Positions 54,583-64,000 of a stretch of DNA of 64,000 bases are shown one piece after another. The DNA lies in NCBI RefSeq assembly GCF_016598485.1, contig NZ_JAEMUW010000003.1, positions 310,001 to 374,000 on the forward strand, written 5' to 3'. Source of the DNA: Micromonospora coerulea. GTDB taxonomy: Bacteria > Actinomycetota > Actinomycetes > Mycobacteriales > Micromonosporaceae. A model generated the notes under the pieces. That model was given only the letters and a program-made list of their open reading frames with translations, did no database searches and was not told the origin of the DNA. Position numbers and translations under genes: made by a program. The first letter of the stretch is position 1; each line of letters starts with the position of its first letter.

Positions 54583-54716
54583 ACCACCGCTTTCGGGCCG
54601 GCGACGACCCGGGTGCGGACAAAGATCGACCCCCCGCTGACGCAGGTCAGAGGGGATGTGAATAGTGTGATTTTCGTCAAGCACCAGGGGCAGGGGAAGG
54701 ACGAGCAGGAGAAAAG

Positions 54717-55082
54717 ATGTCGCTCTCGCCTTACGCACCGATCATCGGGCTGTTCGCCCTCGCCGCGGGGTTCTCGCTGTTCTCCGTGGGCGCCGCCCGC
54801 TTCGCCGGTCCCCGGCGCTTCAACAAGGCCAAGCTCGAGGCGTACGAGTGCGGCATCGAGCCGAGCCCGCAGCCGGTCGGCGGTGGCCGGTTCCCGGTCA
54901 AGTTCTACCTGACGGCGATGCTCTTCATCGTCTTCGACATCGAGATCATCTTCCTCTACCCGTGGGCGGTCTCCTTCGACGCCCTGCCGATCTTCGGCTT
55001 CGTGGAGATGGTCATGTTCATCGTCGCGGTCTTCGTCGCCTACGCCTACGTATGGCGGCGCGGCGGCCTGGACTGGGACTGA
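54717..55082 (+). CDS. nuoA: NADH-quinone oxidoreductase subunit A
   Basis: 121-residue membrane subunit of complex I with three helices. The conserved YECGIEPS cysteine loop between helices 1 and 2 and [21 protein letters not shown] are diagnostic. It lies at the junction of peripheral and membrane arms near the quinone site. AGGAGAAAAG precedes the ATG at 54717. First gene of nuoA-H; the promoter should be in the preceding 134 bases. Menaquinone is the expected electron acceptor. Confidence 0.95.
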   Translation: MSLSPYAPIIGLFALAAGFSLFSVGAARFAGPRRFNKAKLEAYECGIEPSPQPVGGGRFPVKFYLTAMLFIVFDIEIIFLYPWAVSFDALPIFGFVEMVMFIVAVFVAYAYVWRRGGLDWD

Positions 55083-55095
55083 GGGAGGTACGCAG

Positions 55096-55773
55096 ATGGG
55101 TATCGAGGAGAAGCTTCCCGCCGGCGTCCTGCTCACCTCCGTGGAGAAGCTGGTCAACTGGTCGCGGAAGTCGTCCGTCTGGGGCGCCACCTTCGGCTTG
55201 GCCTGCTGCGCCATCGAGATGATGGCGGCCGGTGGTCCGCACTACGACATGGGCCGCTGGGGCATGGAGGTCTTCCGCGCCTCGCCCCGCCAGGCCGACC
55301 TGATGATCGTCGCCGGCCGGGTGAGCCAGAAGATGGCCCCGGTACTGCGCCAGATCTACGACCAGATGGCCGAGCCCCGCTGGGTGCTCTCCATGGGCGT
55401 CTGCGCCAGCAGCGGCGGCATGTTCAACAACTACGCCATCGTCCAGGGCGTCGACCACGTGGTGCCCGTCGACATGTACCTCCCGGGCTGCCCGCCCCGG
55501 CCGGAGATGCTCATCGACGCCATCCTCAAGCTCCGCGAGAAGATCATGTACGAGCCGCTGGGCCCGAACGGCCGCAAGATGCTGGAGGCCCGTAAGGAGC
55601 GCGGTGACGTGCCCGTCGTGCCGTACGGCTCGATGCCGTCGTCGTACCGCAACGACAAGGCCCGGCGCGCCGAGTGGACCCAGGCGGTCCGCGAGGGGCG
55701 CGAGGAGCAGCTGCGGATCGAGAACTGGATGAAGGCCCAGAACCACCTCCACGCGCAGGGGGGCCCGAAGTGA
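55096..55773 (+). CDS. nuoB: NADH-quinone oxidoreductase subunit B
   Basis: 225-residue subunit holding cluster N2, the last Fe-S centre before quinone. The four cysteine ligands are seen in [10 protein letters not shown] (two), [10 protein letters not shown] and [10 protein letters not shown]. The C-terminal ~50 residues are polar and charged, an actinobacterial extension compared with short NuoB proteins. ATG at 55096 with GGGAGG upstream. Its stop overlaps the nuoC start by four bases. Confidence 0.96.
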   Translation: MGIEEKLPAGVLLTSVEKLVNWSRKSSVWGATFGLACCAIEMMAAGGPHYDMGRWGMEVFRASPRQADLMIVAGRVSQKMAPVLRQIYDQMAEPRWVLSMGVCASSGGMFNNYAIVQGVDHVVPVDMYLPGCPPRPEMLIDAILKLREKIMYEPLGPNGRKMLEARKERGDVPVVPYGSMPSSYRNDKARRAEWTQAVREGREEQLRIENWMKAQNHLHAQGGPK

Positions 55774-56507
55774 CCGCACCGAACGACAAGAACAACGACG
55801 GCGGCGTGCCGGTACCCACCACCCCGGCCGGCGCCAGCACCGGCGCCCCGGCCGAGTACCCGCCGTCCAGCCCCGCCGGGCGCGGGATGTTCGGCATGCA
55901 CGGCTCCGGCGACGTCTCCGGCTACGGCGGCCTGGTCCGCCAGCGCAAGCCGATCGAGGAGGCCGCCCGACCGTACGGCGGCTACTTCGACGAGGTCCGC
56001 GACGCGCTGGAGGAGGCGTACCCCGCCTTCGGCGACGCGATCGAGAAGGTCGTGGTCGACCGCGGCGAGCTGACCCTGCACGTCCGGCCCGAGCGGATCG
56101 CCGAGGTCTGCCAGGTGATGCGGGACGACCTGGCACTTCGCTTCGAGCTCTGCTCCTCGGTCTCCGGAGTGGACTACCTGGGCGCCGACTCCCGCCGGCT
56201 GCACGTGGTCTACCAGCTCACCTCGATGACCTACCGGCGGCGGGTCCGGCTGGAGGCCGCGGTCTCCGCCGAGGACCCGCACCTGCCGAGCGTCACCGCC
56301 GTCTACCCGACCGCCGACTGGCAGGAGCGGGAGACGTACGACATGTTCGGCATCGTCTTCGACGGCCACCCCAACCTGACCCGGATCCTCATGCCGGACG
56401 ACTGGGAGGGGCACCCGCAGCGCAAGGACTACCCGCTGGGTGGCGTGCCGGTGGAGTACAAGGGCGCGGAGATTCCCCCGCCGGACCGGAGGAGGTCCTA
56501 CCAGTGA
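55770..56507 (+). CDS. nuoC: NADH-quinone oxidoreductase subunit C
   Basis: 245-residue 30-kDa-type subunit of the connecting module. The signature [31 protein letters not shown] lies near residues 185-215 and the end [14 protein letters not shown] is typical. The first ~60 residues are Pro/Gly/Ser-rich and disordered, an addition absent from minimal NuoC. GTG at 55770 overlaps nuoB, and the stop overlaps nuoD, by four bases each. Confidence 0.95.
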   Translation: MTAPNDKNNDGGVPVPTTPAGASTGAPAEYPPSSPAGRGMFGMHGSGDVSGYGGLVRQRKPIEEAARPYGGYFDEVRDALEEAYPAFGDAIEKVVVDRGELTLHVRPERIAEVCQVMRDDLALRFELCSSVSGVDYLGADSRRLHVVYQLTSMTYRRRVRLEAAVSAEDPHLPSVTAVYPTADWQERETYDMFGIVFDGHPNLTRILMPDDWEGHPQRKDYPLGGVPVEYKGAEIPPPDRRRSYQ

Positions 56508-57829
56508 CCACGTCCAACTACGCGACCGAGCGCGAGACCACCGAGGGCAAGGTCTTCACCGTCACCGGCGGGGACTGGGACCAGGTCGTCGCCGGCACCG
56601 ACCCGATCAACGACGAGCGGATCGTCGTCAACATGGGTCCGCAGCACCCGTCCACGCACGGCGTGCTCCGGCTGATCCTGGAGCTCGAGGGCGAAACGGT
56701 CCGCGAGGCCCGTTCGGTCGTCGGCTACCTGCACACCGGCATCGAGAAGAACCTCGAATACCGCAACTGGGTCCAGGGCTCGACCTTCGTGACCCGGATG
56801 GACTACCTGGCCCCGCTGTTCAACGAGACGGCGTACGCGCTGGCAGTGGAGAAGCTGCTCGGCGTCACCGACGAGGTGACCGAGCGGGCCACCACCATCC
56901 GGGTGCTGATGATGGAGCTGAACCGGATCTCCTCGCACCTGGTGTGGCTGGCCACCACCGGCATGGAGCTGGGCGCGATCTCGATCATGCTGTACGGCTT
57001 CCGCGAGCGGGAGTACATCCTCGACATCTTCGAGACCATCACCGGCCTGCGGATGAACCACGCGTACGTCCGGCCGGGCGGCGTGGCGCAGGACGTGCCG
57101 GACGAGGCGATCGTCAAGATCCGCGAGTTCCTCAAGATGATGCCGAAAAAGCTCAAGGAGTACGAGGACCTGCTCTCCGGCCAGCCGATCTGGACCGAGC
57201 GGACCAAGGGCGTCGCGGTGCTCGACGCGACCGGCTGCCTGGCGCTCGGCGTCACCGGCCCGGTGCTGCGCTCCGCCGGTCTCGCCTGGGACCTGCGCAA
57301 GACCATGCCGTACTGCGGCTACGAGACGTACGAGTTCGACGTGCCGACCCACCCGGACGGTGACGTCTGGGGTCGCTACCTGGTCCGGCTCGCCGAGATC
57401 CGGGAGTCGCTGAAGCTGGTCGAGCAGGCGCTGGACCGGTTGAAGCCGGGCCCCGTGATGGTGGCCGACCGCAAGATCGCCTGGCCGGCCCAGCTCGCCA
57501 TCGGCGTCGACGGCATGGGCAACTCGCTGGAGCACGTCGCCAAGATCATGGGTCAGTCGATGGAGTCGCTGATCCACCACTTCAAGCTCGTCACCGAGGG
57601 CTTCCGGGTTCCGCCGGGCCAGGTGTACGTCGGCATCGAGTCGCCCCGCGGTGAGCTGGGCGTGCACGCGGTCTCCGACGGCGGCACCCGGCCCTACCGG
57701 GTGCATTACCGGGAGCCGAGCTTCGTCAACCTCCAGGCCCTTCCGGCGATGGCCGAGGGCGGCCTGATCGCCGACGTGATCGCCGGTGGCGCCTCGCTGG
57801 ACCCCGTGATGGGTGGATGTGACCGATGA
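56504..57829 (+). CDS. nuoD: NADH-quinone oxidoreductase subunit D
   Basis: 441-residue 49-kDa-type subunit that forms the quinone-binding cavity with Nuo[16 protein letters not shown] near residue 45 holds the conserved histidines lining the quinone head-group site; [13 protein letters not shown] and the end region [23 protein letters not shown] are also family marks. GTG at 56504 within GTGA. Its stop overlaps nuoE by four bases. Length normal. Confidence 0.96.
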   Translation: MTTSNYATERETTEGKVFTVTGGDWDQVVAGTDPINDERIVVNMGPQHPSTHGVLRLILELEGETVREARSVVGYLHTGIEKNLEYRNWVQGSTFVTRMDYLAPLFNETAYALAVEKLLGVTDEVTERATTIRVLMMELNRISSHLVWLATTGMELGAISIMLYGFREREYILDIFETITGLRMNHAYVRPGGVAQDVPDEAIVKIREFLKMMPKKLKEYEDLLSGQPIWTERTKGVAVLDATGCLALGVTGPVLRSAGLAWDLRKTMPYCGYETYEFDVPTHPDGDVWGRYLVRLAEIRESLKLVEQALDRLKPGPVMVADRKIAWPAQLAIGVDGMGNSLEHVAKIMGQSMESLIHHFKLVTEGFRVPPGQVYVGIESPRGELGVHAVSDGGTRPYRVHYREPSFVNLQALPAMAEGGLIADVIAGGASLDPVMGGCDR

Positions 57830-58992
57830 CTGTCTTTACTGAGCAGACCCGCGAGCGGGCGCGGGAGATCATCGCCCGCTACCCGGCCGACCGGTCCCGC
57901 TCGGCGCTGCTGCCGCTGCTGCACCTGGTGCAGTCTGAAGAGGGCTACGTCTCCCCGGCCGGCGTCGAGTTCTGTGCCGAGGTGCTCGGCCTGAACAAGG
58001 CCCAGGTCGGCGCGGTGGCCACGTTCTACACCATGTACAAGCGCAAGCCGACCGGCGACTACCTGGTCAGCGTCTGCACCAACACGATGTGCAACGTGCT
58101 CGGCGGCCAGGAGGTCTACGACGCGCTCGCCGAGCACCTGGGCGTCGGGCACGACGAGACCACCGCCGACGGGAAGATCACCCTGGAGCACGCCGAGTGC
58201 CTGGCGGCGTGCGACTACGGGCCGGTGATGACCGTCAACTACGACTTCTTCGACGGCGTCGACCCGCAGGGTGCCCTCGGCGTGGTCGAGGAGCTGCGCG
58301 CCGGCGGCCGGCCGATGCCGACCCGGGGCGCCCGCCTCTGCACGCTCAAGGAGATGGCGGTGCAGCTCGCCGGCTTCGCCGACGAACGCGACGGCGCGGT
58401 CGCCGACGGGGGCCCGGGCGAGCCGAGCCTGCGCGGCCTGCGGCTGGCGGAGCAGCACGGCATCTCGGTGCCCGGCTACGACCCGAACACCCCGATCCGC
58501 AGCAAGGCCGAAGCCGACGAGGCGGCGGCCCGGGCGAAGGCGGCCGAGTCCGGCGCGAAGCCGGCCCCGGCGGCCGAGCCGGCCAAGTCCGCCACGCCGG
58601 TGAAGGGTGGCGACGGTGCGTCCGCCCCCACGGGTACGCCGGGCAGCGCCGGCGCCGCCGAGCCGGTGCAGGCGACCGGCAGCACCGCGCCGGACGTGAA
58701 GGCGCCGGACGACAAGTCGCCGCAGGTGCGTACCGCCGAGACCCGGCAGCCGGACGCGCGGACCGCCGTGCCCGACGCCCCCGGCACCAAGGTCCCGGTC
58801 GACACCACCGCCCCGGCGCCGCGCGACGCGCAAAAGGCGCAGGCCGCCGGCGCGGCGGCCAATCCGCCGGCCGGCGACGGCAAGCCCGCCGGCGATGAGG
58901 CCGGCGCGCAGGAGCGGAACCTCAAGGAAGCGTCGGCGGGCGCCACTGGCGCGGGCCCGGCGGTCGGGAGCGAAACGGGGGGCCAGAAGTGA
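57826..58992 (+). CDS. nuoE: NADH-quinone oxidoreductase subunit E with long Ala/Pro tail
   Basis: 388 residues. The first ~205 form the thioredoxin-like 2Fe-2S subunit: ligands in [12 protein letters not shown] and [12 protein letters not shown]. From about residue 225 to the end runs a low-complexity tail of Ala, Pro, Lys, Asp and Thr (over 150 residues), making it roughly twice the usual length. The tail is in frame with unchanged codon character and the stop overlaps nuoF by four bases, so it is a real part of the gene. Its function is unknown; bacterial NuoE is normally ~160-250 residues. Confidence 0.95.
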   Translation: MTVFTEQTRERAREIIARYPADRSRSALLPLLHLVQSEEGYVSPAGVEFCAEVLGLNKAQVGAVATFYTMYKRKPTGDYLVSVCTNTMCNVLGGQEVYDALAEHLGVGHDETTADGKITLEHAECLAACDYGPVMTVNYDFFDGVDPQGALGVVEELRAGGRPMPTRGARLCTLKEMAVQLAGFADERDGAVADGGPGEPSLRGLRLAEQHGISVPGYDPNTPIRSKAEADEAAARAKAAESGAKPAPAAEPAKSATPVKGGDGASAPTGTPGSAGAAEPVQATGSTAPDVKAPDDKSPQVRTAETRQPDARTAVPDAPGTKVPVDTTAPAPRDAQKAQAAGAAANPPAGDGKPAGDEAGAQERNLKEASAGATGAGPAVGSETGGQK

Positions 58993-60305
58993 CCACTCCT
59001 CGGCCGGAGACGCTGGCCAAGCTGACGCCGGTGCTGACCAAGCGCTGGCTCTCGCCGGACGCCTGGCGGATCGGCACCTACGAGAAGCTGGACGGCTACG
59101 CCGCCCTGCGCAAGGCGCTCAAGGCCCACCCGGACGACCTGATCCAGCTGATCAAGGACTCCGGGCTGCGCGGCCGTGGTGGCGCGGGCTTCCCGACCGG
59201 GCTCAAGTGGGGATTCATCCCGCAGGGCGACGGCAAGCCGCACTACCTGGTGGTCAACGCCGATGAGGGCGAGCCGGGCACCTGCAAGGACCTGCCGCTG
59301 ATGACGCACGACCCGCACGCGCTGATCGAGGGCGTGATCATTGCCTCGTACGCGATCCGGGCGAACCGCGCCTACATCTACATCCGGGGCGAGGCGGTGC
59401 ACGCCGCGCGCCGGCTGCGCAACGCGGTGGCGGAGGCGCAGGCCAAGGGCTATCTCGGCCGGAACATCATGGGCACCGGCTTCGACCTGGAGCTGGTGGT
59501 CCACTCCGGCGCCGGGGCGTACATCTGCGGTGAGGAGACCGCGCTGCTGGACTCGCTGGAGGGCTTCCGGGGCCAGCCCCGGCTGCGCCCGCCGTTCCCG
59601 GCGACCCACGGCCTGTACGCCAGCCCGACGGTGGTCAACAACGTCGGCACCATCGCCAGCGTGCCGTACATCGTGCTGGGCGGGGCCGACTGGTGGAAGA
59701 CCATGGGCACGGAGAAGTCCTCCGGGCCGATGATCTACTCGCTGTCGGGCCGGATCGCCAACCCCGGCCAGTACGAGTGCTCGATGGGCGTCACGCTGCG
59801 CGAGCTGATCGAGCTGGCCGGCGGGATGCAGCCCGGGCACGAGCTGAAGTTCTGGACCCCGGGCGGGTCGTCCACGCCGCTGCTCACCGCCGAGCACCTG
59901 GACGTGCCGCTGGACTTCGAGGGGGTGGCGGCGGCCGGCTCGATCCTGGGCACCACGGCCACCCAGATCTTCTCCGACCAGGACTGCCCGGTGTACGCGA
60001 CCTACCGGTGGCTGGAGTTCTACCACCACGAGTCGTGCGGCAAGTGCACCCCGTGCCGCGAGGGCAACTACTGGATGGTCCGGGTCTACCGGCGGATCCT
60101 CGCCGGCCAGGGCACCCACGAGGACCTGGACACCCTGCTCGACACCTGCGACAACATCCTCGGCCGCTCGTTCTGCGGCCTGGGTGACGGTGCGACCAGC
60201 CCGGTGACCTCGTCGCTGAAGTACTTCAAGCAGGACTACCTCGACTACATCGAGGGTCGTACCGCGCCGAAGCTGTCGGACAAGCAGCTGGTGGGAGCCC
60301 ACTAA
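58989..60305 (+). CDS. nuoF: NADH-quinone oxidoreductase subunit F
   Basis: 438-residue NADH-oxidising flavoprotein. NADH/FMN site segments are [15 protein letters not shown] and [15 protein letters not shown]; the 4Fe-4S N3 ligands are in [12 protein letters not shown] with a fourth cysteine in SFCGLGDGA. It passes electrons from NADH through FMN to the Fe-S chain. GTG at 58989 overlaps nuoE; the stop shares one base with the nuoG ATG. Confidence 0.97.
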   Translation: MTTPRPETLAKLTPVLTKRWLSPDAWRIGTYEKLDGYAALRKALKAHPDDLIQLIKDSGLRGRGGAGFPTGLKWGFIPQGDGKPHYLVVNADEGEPGTCKDLPLMTHDPHALIEGVIIASYAIRANRAYIYIRGEAVHAARRLRNAVAEAQAKGYLGRNIMGTGFDLELVVHSGAGAYICGEETALLDSLEGFRGQPRLRPPFPATHGLYASPTVVNNVGTIASVPYIVLGGADWWKTMGTEKSSGPMIYSLSGRIANPGQYECSMGVTLRELIELAGGMQPGHELKFWTPGGSSTPLLTAEHLDVPLDFEGVAAAGSILGTTATQIFSDQDCPVYATYRWLEFYHHESCGKCTPCREGNYWMVRVYRRILAGQGTHEDLDTLLDTCDNILGRSFCGLGDGATSPVTSSLKYFKQDYLDYIEGRTAPKLSDKQLVGAH

Positions 60306-62815
60306 TGACCGACGTAGCCAAGCAGACCGAGACCGTCACGCTGACCATCGACGGCGTCGAGGTCACCGCCCCCAAGGGCGCGCTGCTGATCCGGGTCGCC
60401 GAGCAGTTGGGCACCGAGATCCCGCGCTTCTGCGACCACCCGCTGCTGGCCCCGGCCGGCGCGTGCCGGCAGTGCCTGGTGGAGGTGGAGGGCCAGCGCA
60501 AGCCGGTCGCCTCCTGCACCCAGACGGTCGCCGACGGCATGGTGGTGCGGACCCAGCTCACCTCCCCGGTCGCGAAGAAGGCCCAGGAGGGGGTGATGGA
60601 GCTGCTGCTCCTCAACCACCCCCTGGACTGCCCGATGTGTGACAAGGGCGGCGAGTGCCCGCTGCAGAACCAGGCGATGTCAACCGGCCGCACCGACTCG
60701 CGCTTCCACGAGCACAAGCGGGAGTACGAGAAGCCGATGGCGATCAGCACCCAGGTGCTGCTCGACCGCGAGCGCTGCGTGCTCTGCCAGCGCTGCACCC
60801 GGTTCTCCGAGGAGATCGCCGGCGACAAGTTCATCGACCTGATGGGCCGGTCGTCCGCCGAGGAGATCAACATCTACCGGGACGACGCGTACGGCGAAGA
60901 GGGCGACGCGGGTGACGTGCCGTTCAACTCGTACTTCTCCGGCAACACCGTGCAGATCTGCCCGGTGGGCGCGCTGACCGGCGCGCAGTACCGGTTCCGG
61001 GCCCGCCCGTTCGACCTGGTCTCCACGCCCAGCGTCTGCGAGCACTGCTCGGCCGGCTGTGACCAGCGCACCGACTGGCGGCGCGGCAAGGTGCTGCGCC
61101 GGCTGGCCGGCGACGACCCGGCGGTGAACGAGGAGTGGAACTGCGACAAGGGGCGGTGGGGCTTCCAGTACACCCGCGCCTTCGACCGGATCACCACCCC
61201 GCTGGTTCGCGACGAGCGCAGCGGTGAGCTCCGCGAGGCCTCCTGGAGCGAGGCGCTGACCCGCGCCGCCGAGGGGCTGCGCGCCGCCCGGGACTCCGGC
61301 CAGGGCACCGCGGTGCTGACCGGCGGCCGGCTGACCGTCGAGGACGCCTACGCGTACGCGAAGTTCGCCCGGGTCGCCCTGAACACCAACGACATCGACT
61401 TCCGGGCCCGGCCGGTCTCCCGCGAGGAGGCCGACTTCCTGGCCAGCAGCGTCGCCGGGGTCACCGACGTCACCTACACGGACGTGGAGAACGCGCCCGC
61501 GGTGGTGCTGGTCGGCCTGGAGCCGGAGGAGGAGTGCCCGATCCTCTTCCTGCGGCTGCGCAAGGCGTACCTGAAGAAGAAGCTCACCGTGTACGCGATC
61601 GCGCCGTTCGCCACCCGCAGCCTGGAGAAGCTCGGGGCCAAGCTGGCCCGGGTGGTGCCGGGCGAGGAGGCCAGCGTGCTCGCCGAGCACGCCACGGTCG
61701 CCGAGGCGCTGAGCCAGCCCGGAGCGATCCTGGTGGTCGGCGAGCGGCTGGGCGCGGTGCCGGGCGGGCTCTCCGCCGCTGCGGACATCGCCCGGCGTAC
61801 CGGTGCCAAGCTGGCCTGGGTGCCGCGGCGCGCGGGTGACCGCGGCGCGGTCGACGCCGGCTGCCTGCCCAACCTGCTCCCCGGTGGCCGGGTGGTCACC
61901 GAGCCGGCCGCCCGCGCCGAGCTCGGCGAGGCGTGGGACATCGCGGCCGGGGTGATCCCGAGCCAGGCCGGCCGGGACACCGACGGCATCCTCGCGGCCG
62001 CGGCGAACGGCCAGCTCGGCGCCCTGGTGGTGGCGGGCGTGGACCCGGCCGACCTGGCCGACCCGCGGCTGGCCGAGCAGGCCCTCGACGGGGTGCCGTT
62101 CCTGGTCAGCCTGGAGCTTCGGATGAGCGCGGTGGCCCGCCGGGCAGACGTGGTCTTCCCGGTGGCCCCGGTGGTCGAGAAGGCGGGCAGCTTCCTCGAC
62201 TGGGAGGGCCGGCTGCGCCCCTTCGACGCGGTGCTGGAAACGGCCGCGATGACCGACGGGCGGGTGCTCGACGCGCTCGCCGCGCAGCTCGACGTGCGGC
62301 TCGGCACCGGTGACGTGCTGAGCGTCCGCCGGGAGCTGGGCGCGCTGCCGCCGAGCCGGCTGACCCGGCCGGCCGCGCCGTCCGTCGAGCCGGCCACCGT
62401 GCCGCAGCCCGGCGCCGGTGAGGCCGTGCTGGCCACCTGGCACCAGCTGATCGACCTGGGCAGCCTGACCGACGGCGACGAGCACCTCGCCGGCACCGCC
62501 CGCCCGCCGGTGGTCCGGCTGGGCAAGGGCACCGCCGAGGCGCTCGGCGTCGCCGACGGCGACCCGGTGACGGTGGGCACCGACCGCGGTGCGGTCACGC
62601 TGCCGGCGGCGATCACCGAGATGCCGGACGGCGTCGTCTGGCTGCCGACCAACTCACCCGGCTCGACCGTGCGGCGCAGCCTCGGCGCGACGTCCGGCAC
62701 GGTCGTCCGGATCTCCGTTCCCGCCGCCACCGGCGCGGCCGTCCCGACCGGACGGGTCGCGGCGGACGAGGCCGGGCGTCCGGGGCCGCTCCTCAACGCA
62801 GGGGGTGTCCAGTGA
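60305..62815 (+). CDS. nuoG: NADH-quinone oxidoreductase subunit G
   Basis: 836-residue Fe-S subunit of the molybdopterin oxidoreductase family. N-terminal ferredoxin domain: [15 protein letters not shown]. His/Cys cluster N5: [14 protein letters not shown]. Then CVLCQRC and ICPVGAL for N6, and [10 protein letters not shown]...NCDKG, the extra cluster N7 found in some bacteria. The C-terminal ~550 residues resemble formate dehydrogenase but need no molybdenum. ATG at 60305 shares a base with the nuoF stop; the stop overlaps nuoH by four bases. Confidence 0.96.
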   Translation: MTDVAKQTETVTLTIDGVEVTAPKGALLIRVAEQLGTEIPRFCDHPLLAPAGACRQCLVEVEGQRKPVASCTQTVADGMVVRTQLTSPVAKKAQEGVMELLLLNHPLDCPMCDKGGECPLQNQAMSTGRTDSRFHEHKREYEKPMAISTQVLLDRERCVLCQRCTRFSEEIAGDKFIDLMGRSSAEEINIYRDDAYGEEGDAGDVPFNSYFSGNTVQICPVGALTGAQYRFRARPFDLVSTPSVCEHCSAGCDQRTDWRRGKVLRRLAGDDPAVNEEWNCDKGRWGFQYTRAFDRITTPLVRDERSGELREASWSEALTRAAEGLRAARDSGQGTAVLTGGRLTVEDAYAYAKFARVALNTNDIDFRARPVSREEADFLASSVAGVTDVTYTDVENAPAVVLVGLEPEEECPILFLRLRKAYLKKKLTVYAIAPFATRSLEKLGAKLARVVPGEEASVLAEHATVAEALSQPGAILVVGERLGAVPGGLSAAADIARRTGAKLAWVPRRAGDRGAVDAGCLPNLLPGGRVVTEPAARAELGEAWDIAAGVIPSQAGRDTDGILAAAANGQLGALVVAGVDPADLADPRLAEQALDGVPFLVSLELRMSAVARRADVVFPVAPVVEKAGSFLDWEGRLRPFDAVLETAAMTDGRVLDALAAQLDVRLGTGDVLSVRRELGALPPSRLTRPAAPSVEPATVPQPGAGEAVLATWHQLIDLGSLTDGDEHLAGTARPPVVRLGKGTAEALGVADGDPVTVGTDRGAVTLPAAITEMPDGVVWLPTNSPGSTVRRSLGATSGTVVRISVPAATGAAVPTGRVAADEAGRPGPLLNAGGVQ

Positions 62816-64000
62816 GCGCGCTCTACCTGGCGCAGGACCCGACGCTGGCCGACTTCGGCAAGGACCCGTGGTGGCTGGTCCTCATCAAGATCGTGTTCGC
62901 CTTCGTCTTCGCTCTGCTGGCCACGCTGCTCGGCGTCTGGTTCGAACGCCGGGTCGTGGGCTACATGCAGGTCCGGCCCGGCCCCAACCAGGTCGGCCCG
63001 TTCGGCCTGCTGCAGACCCTCGCCGACGGCCTGAAGATGGCCTTCAAGGAGGACATCCTCCCGCGGGCCGCCGACAAGGTCGTCTACTTCTTCGCGCCGA
63101 CCATCTCGGTGATCTGCGCGGTGACCGCGCTGTCGGTGGTGCCGTTCGGCCCGATGGTGAGCATCTTCGGCCACCACACGCCGCTGCAGGTCACCGACGT
63201 GCCGGTGGCGGTGCTGGTGCTGCTGGCCTGCTCCTCGATGGGCATCTACGGCATCGTGCTCGGTGGTTGGGCCTCTGGCTCGACGTACCCGCTGCTCGGC
63301 GGTCTGCGGTCCAGCGCCCAGATGATCTCGTACGAGGTCGCGATGGGGCTGAGCATCGTGGCGGTGTTCATGACCGCCGGCACGATGTCCACCAGCGGCA
63401 TCGTCGCCGCCCAGGCGCACGGCACGCGGCTCAACCTCGGCGGTTGGGAACTCGCCGCCCCCGGTTGGTACGCGATCCTGCTGCTGCCCAGCTTCATCAT
63501 CTTCTTCATCTCGACCGTCGGTGAGACCAACCGGGCGCCGTTCGACCTGCCCGAGGCGGAGTCGGAGCTGGTCGCGGGCTTCATGACCGAGTACAGCTCG
63601 CTGAAGTTCGCGCTCTTCATGCTCTCCGAGTACGTGTCGATGGTGACCATGTCCGCGGTCACCACCACGCTCTTCCTCGGCGGCTGGCGGGCGCCCGCGC
63701 CCATCACCACCTTCTGGGCCGGCGCCAACTCCGGCTGGTGGCCGATGCTCTGGTTCTTCGGCAAGGTGCTGATCCTGGTCTTCGTCTTCGTCTGGCTCCG
63801 GGGCACGCTGCCCCGGCTGCGCTACGACCAGTTCATGCGCTTCGGCTGGAAGGTCCTGCTCCCGATCAACCTGGTCTGGATCCTGGTCCTGTCCGGGCTG
63901 CGCTCGATCGAGGGCTGGCAGACCCGGGACCGGCTGCTCGCCACCGCGATCGGCGCGGGCGTGCTGCTGCTGGCCACGCTGCTCTGGCCGTCGAAGAAGC
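62812..64000 (+). CDS. nuoH: NADH-quinone oxidoreductase subunit H (3' end beyond window)
   Basis: At least 396 residues; no stop is reached before the window ends. Membrane subunit next to the quinone chamber, with about nine helices visible. Signatures: [28 protein letters not shown] near residue 45, [14 protein letters not shown], and [24 protein letters not shown], whose acidic loop contacts the quinone path. GTG at 62812 overlaps the nuoG stop. The remaining nuoI-N genes probably follow outside the window. Confidence 0.95.
   Translation, partial: MSALYLAQDPTLADFGKDPWWLVLIKIVFAFVFALLATLLGVWFERRVVGYMQVRPGPNQVGPFGLLQTLADGLKMAFKEDILPRAADKVVYFFAPTISVICAVTALSVVPFGPMVSIFGHHTPLQVTDVPVAVLVLLACSSMGIYGIVLGGWASGSTYPLLGGLRSSAQMISYEVAMGLSIVAVFMTAGTMSTSGIVAAQAHGTRLNLGGWELAAPGWYAILLLPSFIIFFISTVGETNRAPFDLPEAESELVAGFMTEYSSLKFALFMLSEYVSMVTMSAVTTTLFLGGWRAPAPITTFWAGANSGWWPMLWFFGKVLILVFVFVWLRGTLPRLRYDQFMRFGWKVLLPINLVWILVLSGLRSIEGWQTRDRLLATAIGAGVLLLATLLWPSKK

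Noticed and set aside
54640..54716. Possible Rex operator in front of nuoA (TGTGAAT near 54657)
   Set aside because: Only one half-site is readable; the expected TTCACA partner at the right spacing is missing.

Overview
The window is high-GC actinobacterial DNA. The G/C-ending codon use, GTG/TTG starts, four-base ATGA/GTGA gene overlaps, a bldC homologue and the gene content all suggest Micromonosporaceae, most likely a Micromonospora or close relative; this is inferred from gene content and no rRNA or tRNA gene is present to confirm it. About 62 protein genes fill nearly all of the 64 kb. There is no prophage, insertion sequence, CRISPR array or large biosynthetic cluster. The dominant theme is the respiratory chain: tetrapyrrole synthesis, cytochrome c maturation, menaquinone synthesis by the futalosine route, and complex I.

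Layout. 1-3.0 kb: a two-gene ABC exporter and a STAS-domain anti-sigma antagonist. 3.1-9.1 kb: an operon of hemL, a histidine phosphatase and the System II cytochrome c maturation genes (ResA-like, CcdA, ResB, CcsB). 9.2-12.9 kb: a secreted protein, a small protein, a MarR regulator divergent from an AhpD-like protein, and an Asp-nucleophile alpha/beta hydrolase. 13.0-17.2 kb: UbiD, a UbiA-type prenyltransferase and UbiX for late menaquinone synthesis, interrupted by an opposite-strand class I terpene synthase. 17.2-23 kb: bldC, an Lrp regulator, a short-chain dehydrogenase, a Cds1-like PLP enzyme, a glycolipid-binding-domain protein and a DEAD-box RNA helicase with a repetitive Arg/Asp-rich tail. 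23-26.2 kb: a proline-rich tail-anchored protein and an NlpC/P60 hydrolase. 26.4-28.9 kb: mqnE and three small membrane proteins. 29-32.4 kb: two divergent secreted peptidases (C39-type and M14). 32.5-35.7 kb: a cobalamin riboswitch and btuFCD. 35.7-40.6 kb: a VOC protein, HelD, and an ArsR-type regulator joined out of frame to a 5'-truncated MFS gene. 40.6-43.4 kb: mqnA and two tandem SxxK-fold paralogues. 43.8-47.5 kb: paaABCDE. 47.5-50.5 kb: a cyclase-family hydrolase divergent from a CGNR regulator, then mqnC. 50.8-54.6 kb: an LPXTG-like surface protein, menG, a small protein and menJ. 54.7-64 kb: nuoABCDEFG and the start of nuoH, cut by the window edge.

How the genes fit together: hemL feeds heme synthesis and ResB/CcsB attach heme to cytochromes c. 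MqnA, MqnE and MqnC build the futalosine-derived naphthoate. UbiD/UbiX and the UbiA homologue decarboxylate and prenylate it, MenG methylates it and MenJ reduces its side chain. Complex I then reduces the resulting menaquinone. MqnB and MqnD are not in the window. The BtuFCD importer sits under a B12 riboswitch whose leader ends in a hairpin covering the btuF ribosome-binding site. Many convergent gene pairs are separated by long perfect G+C-rich hairpins without a U tract.
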